The notes under the pieces were generated by a model. The model made no database searches and was not told the DNA's origin. It worked only from the letters and a program-made list of their open reading frames with translations. Source: an uncultured Bacteroidales bacterium (GTDB lineage: Bacteria; Bacteroidota; Bacteroidia; Bacteroidales; UBA3663). From it: 51,750 nt of DNA. Positions 1-8,354 of the stretch are shown piece after piece. Position 1 is the first letter of the stretch; every line of letters starts with the position of its first letter. The stretch is from positions 1 to 51,750 of the forward strand of contig CAJOLH010000024.1 of the NCBI GenBank assembly GCA_905235375.1, written 5' to 3'. The position numbers and the translations under genes are program-made.

Positions 1-278
1 ATAAGAAAAACGGGTCGATATTGGTCATGGCCTATTTAGAACACCTTCTTTTGATAATTTTTATAATCAATTTTCTTATAATTTTGAGCGAAGCGACCTC
101 TAAAACATAGTTGTTATATAGAAGCGTCAGTTTTACGAAACACACACTCAAATGTCATTGTGTGAATCGTTATCGGATGTGAGGGACGTGACTCGTCGGA
201 ATGTGCGCTGCAAAATTAGTGAAATCTTTTGAGAAAACCAAGCAATCGGGTAGTTTTAGCGATTTTCTTTTGTTTTTG
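1..278. other. AT-rich leader region, no gene seen
   Basis: No convincing coding frame or RNA gene is visible here. The stretch is AT-rich. Around 75-100 it holds a TATAATTTTGAGC string that recurs near 12073-12085 upstream of the PafA-like phosphatase gene; this may be chance or a small dispersed repeat. Confidence 0.4.
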
Positions 279-309
279 TTGCTTTTTGCCGAAAAAATGC
301 GTATCTTTG
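279..309 (+). promoter_or_regulatory. Bacteroidales-type promoter for rmuC
   Basis: A TATCTTTG box at 302-309 lies 20 bp after TTG at 279-281, which is the Bacteroidetes sigma-ABfr arrangement. It gives rmuC a 5' leader of about 150 nt that contains a repeat element. Confidence 0.6.
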
Positions 310-319
310 TGGCCTCAAA

Positions 320-455
320 AAGGGGACCACGGGGAGTAAAAGGGTAGTAAAAAGGGAGTAAAAGGGTAGTAAAAGAGGACCACGGGACGATACTTTCGCC
401 TGTAGAGAATGGGACTCAAGAAACATACATCCCTTAATATCCCTTAGAATCATTA
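320..455. repeat. Decamer-arm repeat element, copy 1
   Basis: The left part has G3 runs about every 11 bp (AAAAGGGTAGT-like units, 337-375). A core follows from GGGACGATACTTTCGCC (384) to CAAGAAACATAC. The right part has TCCCTTAATA and TCCCTTAGAA decamers. The core matches the elements at 10391-10557 and 31195-31310, best the latter. This copy lies in the transcribed leader of rmuC. Confidence 0.7.
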
Positions 456-469
456 AAATAATTATTTGT

Positions 470-1849
470 ATGGAGCATTATATTATAATAGGTGCAGTCG
501 GCGCTTTCGTGCTGCTGGTGGTGGTGGCGCTGGTGGCTCATCACGTTGGGAAAGGCAAGGTGGAGTCGAAGCTGGCAATAGCGAACAGGGAAAATGAGCT
601 GCTGGCTCAGCGACTGGCTGAGCTGAAGGACATTTCGGCCAGAGTGCTGGCTGAGCAGAAAAGCGATGCTGACAAACGCATGGACGAGGCAAAGGCTGAG
701 GCTCGTGACCTGTTGGACCGAACCAAGACCGAGCAGGAAGAAGCTCTGGAACGCATGGAACAGCGGCATCGGGAGGAGAAGCAGCAGATGCAGGAGCGTT
801 ATCAGTCGCAGCTGAAGGTGCTGCACGAGTTGCAGGAGCAGCAGATGGCTGCCTTGGGCGAGCGGATGCAGAATGCCACCCAGCGGCTCCTGGAGGAGCG
901 TCAGGCTGCCCTTGAGCAGGGCAATACGAGGCAGATGGATGCGCTGCTGTCGCCGCTGCGCGACAGGCTGACGGAGATGAAGCGCGCCTTTGAGGAGAGC
1001 CGGGAGGCGGGTCATCGCAATTCTGCGTCCTTCGAGACCCAGATGAAGGCAATGCTCGACGGGACAATGCGGCTTGGCACCGAGGCCCAGCGTCTGACCG
1101 AGGCACTGCTGGGCAACGGCAAGGTGCAGGGCGATTGGGGCGAGCAGCTGCTTGCCACGATTCTGGAGAACAGTGGACTGCGTGAGGGCAGCGAGTACGA
1201 GGTGCAGGAAAACGTGAAGGACGAGGAGGGCAACAACCTGCGTCCCGACGTAGTGGTGCATTGTTCGGACGGACGCAACATCGTGATTGACTCGAAGGTG
1301 TCGCTGACAGGCTACTATAACTACGTGAATGCAGCGAATGAGGCAGAGCGGCAGCAGGCCGAGCGTGACAACCTGACGTCAATCAGGACGCACATCCGCG
1401 AACTTGCCGAGAAGAACTACTGCAAGCTCGTGCCCAATGCCGTGCCTACGGTGCTGATGTTTGTGCCCAACGAAGGCAGCTACATTCTGGCCTTGCAGAA
1501 GGACAAGAACCTGGCCAACGAGGCTTTCCGCAAGGGAGTGCTGCTCATCAACCCGACGAACCTGATGCTCGCCCTGACGCTGATTTATCAGCTGTGGAAG
1601 ATTGAGCATCGCGAGGAGGACGAACGGCGCATCGTCGAGACGGCAACTGCGCTTTATGAGAAGTTCTGTGTCTTTGCCGAGACTTTCGAGAAGGTCGGTT
1701 TGCAACTGCAGACTGCCCAGAAGAGCTACGACCAGGCCAAGTCGCAGCTGAACGAGGGACGCGGCAACATCATCAAGCGCCTCGATTCGTTGCAGAATAT
1801 GGGGGTCAATTCGGGCAAGCAGATACCGCAGAAGTTGCGCGAGGAGTGA
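470..1849 (+). CDS. rmuC: DNA recombination protein RmuC
   Basis: RmuC-family protein of 459 aa, thought to limit inversions at short inverted repeats; its C-terminal core is related to endonuclease folds. Residues about 3-23 form one membrane anchor. A long Glu/Gln/Arg-rich coiled coil follows to about residue 190. The conserved core then carries QGDWGE, RPDVVVH and the DSKVS motif, as expected in this family. Length is normal. The ATG at 470 follows an AT-rich leader without a strong Shine-Dalgarno, usual in this phylum. The gene has its own promoter at 279-309 and no obvious operon partner. The biochemical role of RmuC is weakly established in general; family assignment is firm. Confidence 0.93.
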   Translation: MEHYIIIGAVGAFVLLVVVALVAHHVGKGKVESKLAIANRENELLAQRLAELKDISARVLAEQKSDADKRMDEAKAEARDLLDRTKTEQEEALERMEQRHREEKQQMQERYQSQLKVLHELQEQQMAALGERMQNATQRLLEERQAALEQGNTRQMDALLSPLRDRLTEMKRAFEESREAGHRNSASFETQMKAMLDGTMRLGTEAQRLTEALLGNGKVQGDWGEQLLATILENSGLREGSEYEVQENVKDEEGNNLRPDVVVHCSDGRNIVIDSKVSLTGYYNYVNAANEAERQQAERDNLTSIRTHIRELAEKNYCKLVPNAVPTVLMFVPNEGSYILALQKDKNLANEAFRKGVLLINPTNLMLALTLIYQLWKIEHREEDERRIVETATALYEKFCVFAETFEKVGLQLQTAQKSYDQAKSQLNEGRGNIIKRLDSLQNMGVNSGKQIPQKLREE

Positions 1850-1909
1850 CATGAAACATTTTTGATATATTTTGAAAGAAAAGTTATGGACAATCTGCAA
1901 TATTTGCGC

Positions 1910-2059
1910 TATCTTTGCAGCGCACTTTTCGACAGATAAAAATGTCTTTATCGCAAGGTTTAGTTATACATTCGATGTTTATTAATGGTATTAGTTTTAT
2001 TCTAAGGTATAGATAGTGTTATTATAGGATAAACTGACCGTGAGGCCAGTTTATTTTTT
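1910..2059 (+). ncRNA. Candidate small transcript between rmuC and the next gene
   Basis: TATCTTTG at 1910-1917 resembles a -7 box. A clear intrinsic terminator ends at 2059, so a transcript of roughly 135 nt is possible. No coding frame with a credible start lies between them. No TTG box is found at the expected distance upstream, which weakens the promoter. The sequence matches no RNA family I can recognise; the terminator may simply end rmuC. Confidence 0.22.
2029..2059 (+). terminator. Intrinsic terminator
   Basis: ATAAACTG-A-CC and GG-C-CAGTTTAT (2029-2054) form a hairpin with a GTGA loop, followed by a T run. It lies about 180 bp after rmuC and before the next promoter. Confidence 0.7.
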
Positions 2060-2128
2060 ATGTCCTGTTGTCAAAATTCTATGGAATGTTCGTATTTTGA
2101 CCTTTTATCTCACTTTCCCTCCTGAAAA

Positions 2129-2160
2129 TTTGGGGAATTGTGAATTTGTATTCATCTTTG
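2129..2160 (+). promoter_or_regulatory. Promoter for the DUF4468-like gene
   Basis: TTTG at 2129-2132, a 20-bp spacer, then CATCTTTG at 2153-2160, one base off the usual TAnnTTTG box. The gene starts 64 bp further on. Confidence 0.5.
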
Positions 2161-2224
2161 CAAAACTCAATTCGCAAATAACAATTAAGGAAATTGATTT
2201 AGCCATATCAAGTATTACGAAAGA

Positions 2225-2950
2225 ATGAAAAAAATGTTTTTGATGGCAGTAGTCGCCATAATGGCTACAATGCGTTTGGATGCGCAGATCATGAAGGCAG
2301 CCGACCTTGAGCAGTATGCCAAGGATCGCTACGGTGACAGGTGGCTCGATGCCGCCGCAAATCTTGCCAGTACGCTTACACTCGACAAGAACGAGAGCCT
2401 TACCTACCAGCAGATTGTCGAAGCTCCCGGCAAGAGCAAGCAGCAGCTTTATGTGGCACTCAACTACTGGGCTACAGCAACCTTCAAGGACAATCAGGCC
2501 ATTACGCTCAACGACAAGGAGGCTGGTTGCATCATCATTTCATCGACCATCCGGAATATCGTGAAGCATACCGGCACCATCAACTCTTATTCGGTGAGCA
2601 TCACGCCAGTGATTCGTCTCGACATCAAGGATGAGCGCGTGCGTGTGACCTACACGGTGCAGAGTTATGACATCCTGACCGACATCAGCGGCGGTTGGTT
2701 TAGTCTCGCCGAGACTGACGACCGCACCTATGGCGACTCGAAGCGCAAGGCCGATGACAAGACCAACGCCAACCTTTATGATGAGCAGTGGGAGATTGCC
2801 CATCATTATCCCTTTGTGCCCAAGGATATGCAGAAGCGTACCTGTGCAAAGGCCCTTGTCATGACCCATGCCTATTCGAACGCTGTGCTCGATAAGGTTG
2901 AGGAAGCCCTCAAGCATGGGCTCGTGGGTAATGATGATGACGACTGGTGA
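2225..2950 (+). CDS. Exported DUF4468-like protein
   Basis: A 241-aa protein with a signal peptide (residues 1-20, cleavage after a DAQ-like site), so probably periplasmic. Residues about 45-145 resemble the DUF4468 (TBP-like fold) pattern of Bacteroidetes exported proteins: a YQQIVEAPGKSKQQLY segment, then alternating hydrophobic strands of an antiparallel sheet. The C-terminus is acidic (DDDDW). Function is unknown. It has its own promoter and is followed at 80 bp by a strong terminator, so it is a single-gene unit. The domain name rests on recalled pattern similarity, not a search. Confidence 0.6.
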   Translation: MKKMFLMAVVAIMATMRLDAQIMKAADLEQYAKDRYGDRWLDAAANLASTLTLDKNESLTYQQIVEAPGKSKQQLYVALNYWATATFKDNQAITLNDKEAGCIIISSTIRNIVKHTGTINSYSVSITPVIRLDIKDERVRVTYTVQSYDILTDISGGWFSLAETDDRTYGDSKRKADDKTNANLYDEQWEIAHHYPFVPKDMQKRTCAKALVMTHAYSNAVLDKVEEALKHGLVGNDDDDW

Positions 2951-3030
2951 TTGGTTCGGTTGCGAACGTAAAGAGAATTTTCTTCCTTGCCGTGACGGCG
3001 ATTGTCTGCGCCTTGGATTCAGAATAATTA

Positions 3031-3060
3031 CGTCCTGCCTCAACTGGCAGGACGTTTTTT
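3031..3060 (+). terminator. Intrinsic terminator
   Basis: Perfect 9-bp arms CGTCCTGCC and GGCAGGACG with a 6-nt loop, followed directly by TTTTTT. Confidence 0.9.
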
Positions 3061-3166
3061 ATGCCCCCAAACACACGTCGAAGCGACAAAATTTAAGGGC
3101 ACTGGTCGATTTTGTCGCCTTTTGGCTTGCCTGTCGCTATATGCGATGAAGATAAATGTGAAAAGG

Positions 3167-3198
3167 TTTGGAGCACTCACGAAAAGCCCGTACCTTTG
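3167..3198 (+). promoter_or_regulatory. Promoter for the outer-membrane beta-barrel gene
   Basis: TTTG at 3167-3170, a 20-bp spacer, TACCTTTG at 3191-3198. It fixes the start of the next gene at 3275 rather than at any upstream in-frame codon. Confidence 0.65.
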
Positions 3199-3274
3199 CA
3201 TCGTCAAAATCAGGGAAATCAAGTCGAAAGATGATTTTAACAATAAAAAAATAACTCTAAAAACTTCAAGTAAA

Positions 3275-3994
3275 ATGAAAAAGATTATGCTTATGTCCGC
3301 TATGATGGTGGCAGCATTGACCGCCAGTGCACAATACGATGCTGGAACTTGGTCGCTCAACATACGTTATGGTTCCATAGGAGCAACGATGCTCAACACC
3401 CCCGATTTGGATCTTGACGGCGCTCTTGGCCCCAGTTCCCCCATTGCTATGCCCGACGGGACAATTGAGGCATCGGCTACAGGAGGATATGCTATTGGTC
3501 TTGAACTCGAAAGACAGTTGACGCAAAAGTTCAGCATTTCGGCTGGCCTCGACTGGCTCCAAGCTGGTACAGGCTGGGAAGATCACAAGTGGAAAGAGGG
3601 CAATATCAAATACAAGCTCAAGGATGCTTCCATCAAGACTTATTACTTGGCCGTCCCCGTTACCGCTAATTTCTATGTTTGGAAAGGTTTGGCTTTGCAT
3701 GCTGGAGTGCAGGCAGCCTACCTGACTGGTGCACATAGGGAGGGCAAGGTGACCTTCGATGACGATGGCGACTACACAATCAGCATGAGCACAGGCAATA
3801 GGTCGGAGCTCAACAAGTTCGATTTATCTATCCCTGTAGGAATCAGTTACGAATGGCGCACCCATCTTTTCGTTGATGCACGCTACAATATCGGTTTGAC
3901 GAATGTCAACAAGGATAAGCTCTACGATAACAAGGATTTGAAGAATGCCTATCTCCAGCTCTCTGTTGGTTACAAGATTCTACTCAACCGCTAA
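3275..3994 (+). CDS. Outer-membrane beta-barrel protein (porin-family like)
   Basis: A 239-aa protein starting MKKIMLMSAM with a signal peptide ending ASAQ. The rest alternates hydrophobic and polar residues as in an 8- to 10-strand barrel: strands such as YAIGLELERQL, FSISAGLDWL, YLAVPVTANFYV, LALHAGVQAAYLTG, FDLSIPVGISYEW and LQLSVGYKILL. The last strand ends near the C-terminus, as in outer-membrane barrels. The frame stays open upstream to about 3002, but those codons precede the promoter, so 3275 is chosen. Function is unknown; it resembles the generic outer membrane beta-barrel families of Bacteroidetes. Confidence 0.75.
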   Translation: MKKIMLMSAMMVAALTASAQYDAGTWSLNIRYGSIGATMLNTPDLDLDGALGPSSPIAMPDGTIEASATGGYAIGLELERQLTQKFSISAGLDWLQAGTGWEDHKWKEGNIKYKLKDASIKTYYLAVPVTANFYVWKGLALHAGVQAAYLTGAHREGKVTFDDDGDYTISMSTGNRSELNKFDLSIPVGISYEWRTHLFVDARYNIGLTNVNKDKLYDNKDLKNAYLQLSVGYKILLNR

Positions 3995-4106
3995 ATTCGA
4001 CTCTGTCGCTAAAACATTAATCACCAAAGACCTCCATCTCGTTTGAGGTCGGAGGCCTTGGCCTTACAATAATCTATAATCTATTACAACAAATAATTGA
4101 CTTAAG

Positions 4107-4967
4107 ATGAAAAAGTTTTTCTTATTGGCTGTAGCCGCCGTAATGGCTACGATGAACGCTGGTGCACAGGACGATGCTGTGCAGCCGTATTTCGAACTGA
4201 ACGAGTTGCCCGAATTGCTCGAAATCATGCCTGAACCTCCCGCTTTCGACAGCCCTGAATTCGCTAACGACATTGTTCGTTATTGCTGGGGCAAGCAGCA
4301 GCGTATGGATCCCGAACGCGTGGCTTTGGCCATTGCCGATGCCGAGTGGAACGACCTGACGAAATTCTTTGGACAGTATGCCGAAGCCTTTGGCCTGACC
4401 ATCACCCCTGAGGATACCCCCGAGATCTTCAATTTGCTTGTCAATAGTCTGGCAACCACCGATCCTATGCGCAAGAAGTGCAAGGCATTCTATGGCCGTC
4501 AGCGTCCTTTCGAGCGTTTCGACGACGCTATGCCTTCGCATGAGGAGGATGACCTTCGTGGTGAAGGCAGCTATCCTTCGGGACACTCTCTTCGTGGCTG
4601 GGGCGTTGCCTTGCTCTTGGCTCAGATTGCTCCTGATCATGCCAACGAGATCTTCAAGCGCGGTTGGGACTACTGCAACAGCCGTGTCATCGTAGGTGCC
4701 CACTGGCAGAGCGATGTGGATGCAAGCCGTACGGCTGCCAGCATTGGCTTCTGTGCACTGCAGGGTAGTCCCGAATTCCGCGCCCAGATGGAGAAGGCTC
4801 AGGAGGAATATGCTGTGAAGACAGGAAAGACGGTGGGCGTCGAGACAGTGGCTCCGGCTGCACAGGCTCCTGCCCAGCAGTACATCTTCAATGTCGATGG
4901 ATCCCGCACCACCAATCAGACACGCGGCATCAAGGTTCAGAACGGACGAAAGTATGCTACTCAGTAA
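4107..4967 (+). CDS. Class A acid phosphatase (PAP2 superfamily)
   Basis: A 286-aa exported protein with a signal peptide (1-21, ending AGAQ). It carries the full PAP2 active site: K126-x6-R133-P134, PSGH at 157-160, and S192-R193-x5-H199-x3-D203. H199 is the expected nucleophile and H160 the acid. The compact layout fits class A non-specific acid phosphatases (PhoN-like) acting in the periplasm on phosphomonoesters. The C-terminal 50 residues are Ala/Gln-rich and look non-catalytic. A terminator follows at 4999-5034. No clear promoter is seen in the 110 bp upstream, so weak read-through from the beta-barrel gene is possible. Confidence 0.9.
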   Translation: MKKFFLLAVAAVMATMNAGAQDDAVQPYFELNELPELLEIMPEPPAFDSPEFANDIVRYCWGKQQRMDPERVALAIADAEWNDLTKFFGQYAEAFGLTITPEDTPEIFNLLVNSLATTDPMRKKCKAFYGRQRPFERFDDAMPSHEEDDLRGEGSYPSGHSLRGWGVALLLAQIAPDHANEIFKRGWDYCNSRVIVGAHWQSDVDASRTAASIGFCALQGSPEFRAQMEKAQEEYAVKTGKTVGVETVAPAAQAPAQQYIFNVDGSRTTNQTRGIKVQNGRKYATQ

Positions 4968-4998
4968 AAAAAGATGGTATAAGTAATTTTTCATGAAA

Positions 4999-5034
4999 AT
5001 AATTCCCGATACTTTTGGAAGTGTCGGGAATTAT
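4999..5034 (+). terminator. Hairpin terminator after the phosphatase gene
   Basis: ATAATTCCCGA and TCGGGAATTAT arms extended by AC/GT pairs around a TTTTGGAA loop region, with an AT-rich tail. It overlaps the upstream box of the next promoter. Confidence 0.7.
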
Positions 5035-5045
5035 CTTTATATTTG
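5015..5045 (+). promoter_or_regulatory. Promoter for the LRR/Gln-rich gene
   Basis: TTG at 5015-5017 and TATATTTG at 5038-5045, spacer 20 bp. The TTG box lies in the terminator loop, so termination and initiation signals are interleaved. Confidence 0.6.
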
Positions 5046-5088
5046 CGGCGTCAAAACCGTGAAACTATAACGATTGAATTCAATACTT

Positions 5089-6180
5089 ATGAAAAAACTG
5101 TTCACTCTGCTCCTGGCCCTTGCCGCAGTCCTTCAGGCGATGGCCTACGACTTTTCGGCAAAGATGCCCGATGGGCGTGTCCTCTACTTCAATGTACTTT
5201 CGAACAATGAGTGCGAGGTGTCGCGTATGTACTACACCGAGCGTAACGCTTCGTATGTGAGCGGTAGCCTTGTCATTCCTTCCCAGGTGACCGATGCCGA
5301 GGGCAGGCGCTACACTGTGGTGGGCATCGGCAAGTCGGCCTTTGTGCATTGCCGCAGCCTGTCTTCCGTCACGGTGCCAGCCACGGTGACCTACATTGGC
5401 AATGCTGCCTTCCAGAAGTGTCGCAGCCTGACCACCGTCAAACTTCCCGATGCCATCAAGACCATCGGCGATGAGGCATTCGAGGATTGTGTTTCGCTCA
5501 CCGAACTCTCCTTGCCGCCCAGCGTCATTAGCATCGGTATGGAAGCATTCGAGGAATGTAGTGCGATGAAGTCACTTTATGTCAATAGCATTGTTCCGCC
5601 CACAGTGGCCGCCTCCACTTTCCCGCTGAACGACAGCAATAAGGTGCCCTTCACCCTCTTTGTTCCCTATGGTACAACCATGGCCTACCGCAATGCCGGC
5701 TACTGGAGCGCATTCGGCGAAATTCGCGAGGCGGGTGGCAATGGCCAGCAGAACTATGGCCAGCAGGGCAATATCCAGCAGAACTATGGCCAGCAGAACT
5801 ATGGCCAGCAGGGCAATATCCAGCAGAACTATGGTCAGCAAAACTATGGTCAGCAGGGCTATGGCCAACAGAACTATGGCCAGCAGGGAAATATCCAGCA
5901 AAACTATAATCAGCAGGGTTATAATCAACAAGGCTATAATCAACAAGGCACTGCCGCCAGGACATTAATGCCTAACAACAATGCCTATACGTCGCCAGAA
6001 GGCAGTTATGTGCCCAACGACTACCGTGACGAAGAAGATGAGGTGAGCGACCTGCAGCGTCAGGTCATCGACCTGCAGCAGCAGAATGCCCGCCTCAAGG
6101 ATGCCATCTATCAGGCACTCCTCAGCTCAAACATCGATGAATGCACGCGCGTGCTCAGGGAAGCCATTTCCAAACGATAG
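5089..6180 (+). CDS. BspA-like LRR_5 protein with Gln/Asn/Tyr/Gly repeats and coiled-coil end
   Basis: A 363-aa exported protein with signal peptide [20 protein letters not shown]. Residues about 55-170 hold LRR_5 (Treponema pallidum type) repeats, e.g. [18 protein letters not shown] and [18 protein letters not shown], then a capping segment. Residues about 221-289 are a low-complexity tract of [10 protein letters not shown] and later YNQQG units. The last 45 residues form a predicted coiled coil ([20 protein letters not shown]). The ATG at 5089 is preferred to an in-frame TTG at 5074 because it begins the signal peptide. LRR_5 proteins of this phylum are often surface adhesins; the role here is unknown. 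The stop lies 8 bp from the convergent fucosidase stop. Confidence 0.8.
   Translation: MKKLFTLLLALAAVLQAMAYDFSAKMPDGRVLYFNVLSNNECEVSRMYYTERNASYVSGSLVIPSQVTDAEGRRYTVVGIGKSAFVHCRSLSSVTVPATVTYIGNAAFQKCRSLTTVKLPDAIKTIGDEAFEDCVSLTELSLPPSVISIGMEAFEECSAMKSLYVNSIVPPTVAASTFPLNDSNKVPFTLFVPYGTTMAYRNAGYWSAFGEIREAGGNGQQNYGQQGNIQQNYGQQNYGQQGNIQQNYGQQNYGQQGYGQQNYGQQGNIQQNYNQQGYNQQGYNQQGTAARTLMPNNNAYTSPEGSYVPNDYRDEEDEVSDLQRQVIDLQQQNARLKDAIYQALLSSNIDECTRVLREAISKR
5749..5955 (+). repeat. Coding tandem repeat (Gln/Asn/Tyr/Gly)
   Basis: Units of 15 bp (AACTATGGCCAGCAG and variants) and interspersed GGCAATATCCAGCAG units repeat in frame. The later units change to TATAATCAACAAGG, so two repeat generations are visible. 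Confidence 0.9.
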
Positions 6181-6188
6181 CCTGCCTG

Positions 6189-7829
6189 CTATTTCCTGAT
6201 TCTAATGACAGGAGCAATGCCATTGAGCGGTGCGTCGGGCAATGTTACTACGAGGCCTTCTGATGTGCGCTCATATTTCAGCTTTCCATAACCTAACAGC
6301 TCCACTCTCGAGACTCCTCCTGGGTGGAGCTTGCTGTTGCGTGCTAACGATCGGATTACAATCCGATGGTCATCTGGCCAGCCTAAAGCGGTGACATAGA
6401 TGTACTTCGAGGTCTGTGTGAAACGGATGTCACGCGCATCGGCCTTGGCATAGTTGCCATCGTTGAAGCCCTGGGCGTTGATGGCTATTGAAGATTCGGC
6501 GATGGGGCCTTCGCCAAAGACCTTCCAGGGACGTGTGCCGATGATGCTTTCCTTGTTGACTTTCATCCATGCGCCAAATTCCTTCAGGATGGCCTCTTCC
6601 TTCTCGTCGAATGTGCCATCTGCGCGGAGAGGAACTGAGAGCAGCATGTTGCCGTTTTTCGACACGATGTCAACCAGAAGTTTCACCACAGTGGCTGCGC
6701 TCTTGTAGGTGCCGCGTTCGTAGATGTCGGTGTTGTAGTGCCAGCCGCCGATGCAGTTGCAGCATTGCCACGGCTCAGGTTCTATCTCATTGGGTGCACC
6801 ACGCTCCACGTCCCACACCAATGCCTGTCGCTGCTGGTCGTTCTCCAGAATCTTGCCGAAGACGACTGCCTGGTTCTTGCCGCCATGGGTTGCCATGCTG
6901 TGGTTATACATGTGAGCCGTGATCTTCATGCCCGCATCGCTTACGGGGTAGAAGGGGAGCACGGTGACGTCGAAATAGATCAGGTCGGGATTGTAGCGGT
7001 TGATGGCGTCGAGGGTGCGGTTGTAGAAGTTGGTCACAAACTCCTGCGAAGGAGGACAGGCTCCGTCCCCCCATCCCCACTGGCGATGAATCATGCCATT
7101 GGCCCACGAGCCTTTGCTCAAGGGATGGTTCTGGGCATAGAGTTCCTGCGGGTCGTAGCCTTCCCACCATGTTCCCTTTCCATCGGCCTTTGTCAGGTTG
7201 CCATCGTAAGGTACGCCCATCTTGTCGCCACGAGTGTCGTAACGGCGTGAGGGTTCGTACCACGTCCAGGCATGGTCGGCATGGAACGAGATGCCGAAGG
7301 GCAGACCCGCCTTTTTGGCAGCTGCTGCCCATCCTGCCAGGATGTCCTTGTGCGGGCCGATGTTCATCGAATTCCAGCGCTGGTACTTGCTGTCCCAAAG
7401 GTCGTAGTTGTCGTGATGATTGCCCAAGGCGAAGAAGTATTGTGCGCCAATCTCCTTGTAGAACTGCACCAGCGAATCGGGATTCCAGCGTTCGGCTTTG
7501 AAGAGGGGCAGGATGTCCTTGAAGCCCACTTCCGAGGGATGACCATAGTTCTTCCGATGGAATTCATATTCCCGTGTGCCTTCCATATAGAGGCTGCGGG
7601 CCATCCAGTCGCCCGAACCTTCGACGCACTGCGGCCCCCAATGCGCCCAGATGCCGAACTTGGCATTGCGGAACCATTCGGGCACCTCGTAGTTGCTGAG
7701 CGATTCCCATGTAGGTTCAAACTTGCCCGTTGCCATCGGCTCTTCGTTCTCGAGGACGGGCACGGCATATTCTTGCGCCGTCAGTGTGGCCGCTGTGGCC
7801 AAACTCAGAAGTGTGGTAATGAGTTTCAT
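6189..7829 (-). CDS. Alpha-L-fucosidase, GH29
   Basis: A 546-aa exported glycosidase that releases terminal L-fucose from glycans by a retaining mechanism. Signal peptide is MKLITTLLSLATAATLTAQ. GH29 signatures: FGIWAHWGP (58-66), GNHHDNYDLWDS (136-147), the FHADHAWTW segment (182-190), and NPDLIYFDV, where D287 is the likely nucleophile. A C-terminal beta-rich region (about 430-546) fits the usual GH29 C-terminal domain. An upstream in-frame ATG at 7856 lies within the promoter, so 7829 is used. The gene stands alone with its own promoter, not in a SusCD locus within this window. Confidence 0.93.
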   Translation of the reverse strand: MKLITTLLSLATAATLTAQEYAVPVLENEEPMATGKFEPTWESLSNYEVPEWFRNAKFGIWAHWGPQCVEGSGDWMARSLYMEGTREYEFHRKNYGHPSEVGFKDILPLFKAERWNPDSLVQFYKEIGAQYFFALGNHHDNYDLWDSKYQRWNSMNIGPHKDILAGWAAAAKKAGLPFGISFHADHAWTWYEPSRRYDTRGDKMGVPYDGNLTKADGKGTWWEGYDPQELYAQNHPLSKGSWANGMIHRQWGWGDGACPPSQEFVTNFYNRTLDAINRYNPDLIYFDVTVLPFYPVSDAGMKITAHMYNHSMATHGGKNQAVVFGKILENDQQRQALVWDVERGAPNEIEPEPWQCCNCIGGWHYNTDIYERGTYKSAATVVKLLVDIVSKNGNMLLSVPLRADGTFDEKEEAILKEFGAWMKVNKESIIGTRPWKVFGEGPIAESSIAINAQGFNDGNYAKADARDIRFTQTSKYIYVTALGWPDDHRIVIRSLARNSKLHPGGVSRVELLGYGKLKYERTSEGLVVTLPDAPLNGIAPVIRIRK

Positions 7830-7853
7830 AACTATTGGTATTGATTTTGGGGA

Positions 7854-7884
7854 CAAAGATAATTGTTTTTCTTTGAAATTGCAA
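7854..7884 (-). promoter_or_regulatory. Promoter for the fucosidase gene
   Basis: On the minus strand TATCTTTG (7861-7854) follows a TTG (7884-7882) with a 20-bp spacer. The transcript leader would be short, about 20 nt. Confidence 0.65.
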
Positions 7885-7962
7885 GGTTTTTGTGTTCAAA
7901 TTTTCTCATTCCCTCATATATTTGTCTTCATTTATGTAGATTTGGTAATTTCCGTTAGGAGT

Positions 7963-7990
7963 AAGCACTCTGACGGGCGACAGAGTGCTT
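7963..7990. repeat. Solo H-type 28-bp palindrome
   Basis: AAGCACTCTG and CAGAGTGCTT form perfect 10-bp arms around 8 bp (ACGGGCGA). The same 28-bp palindrome type sits in register inside the arrays at 8355-8816 and 41998-42501. There is no T run after it, so it is not a typical terminator. Confidence 0.85.
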
Positions 7991-8354
7991 GCACCGACTG
8001 CTGTATTGAGCAAGGATCCATGGACACTTACTGCAGGTGGCATAAATTCCCTCTTATCTAAACTTGATAAACAACCATGGCGCGTATCAGACTTGTTTGA
8101 TAAAATTTTTCAAGGTTTTCTTTAGCTTTTCCCACAGAAATGCTGAAAATGGGAACTCTGATTTTACCTAAAAAAAGAAATTAGGGCAAATCTCTTTCCG
8201 AGTGTTAATCATAGCATCTTTAACGGATAAGTATGTAACTAAAATTAACGATAATTATATGCGTCTGTTTCCTTGAGTAACTGAGATTAGTAAATTCGCG
8301 GTATTTCGTGTAAAATACTCTATCTGATCGTCAAATTCATATTTGAAAGCCGAA
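7991..8354. other. Non-coding gap, nothing recognised
   Basis: AT-rich sequence between the solo palindrome and the array. No credible gene or RNA structure was found. Confidence 0.5.

Noticed and set aside
4029..4050. GACCTC/GAGGTC hairpin after the beta-barrel gene
   Set aside because: Only 6-bp arms, a 10-nt loop and no T run; too weak to call a terminator.
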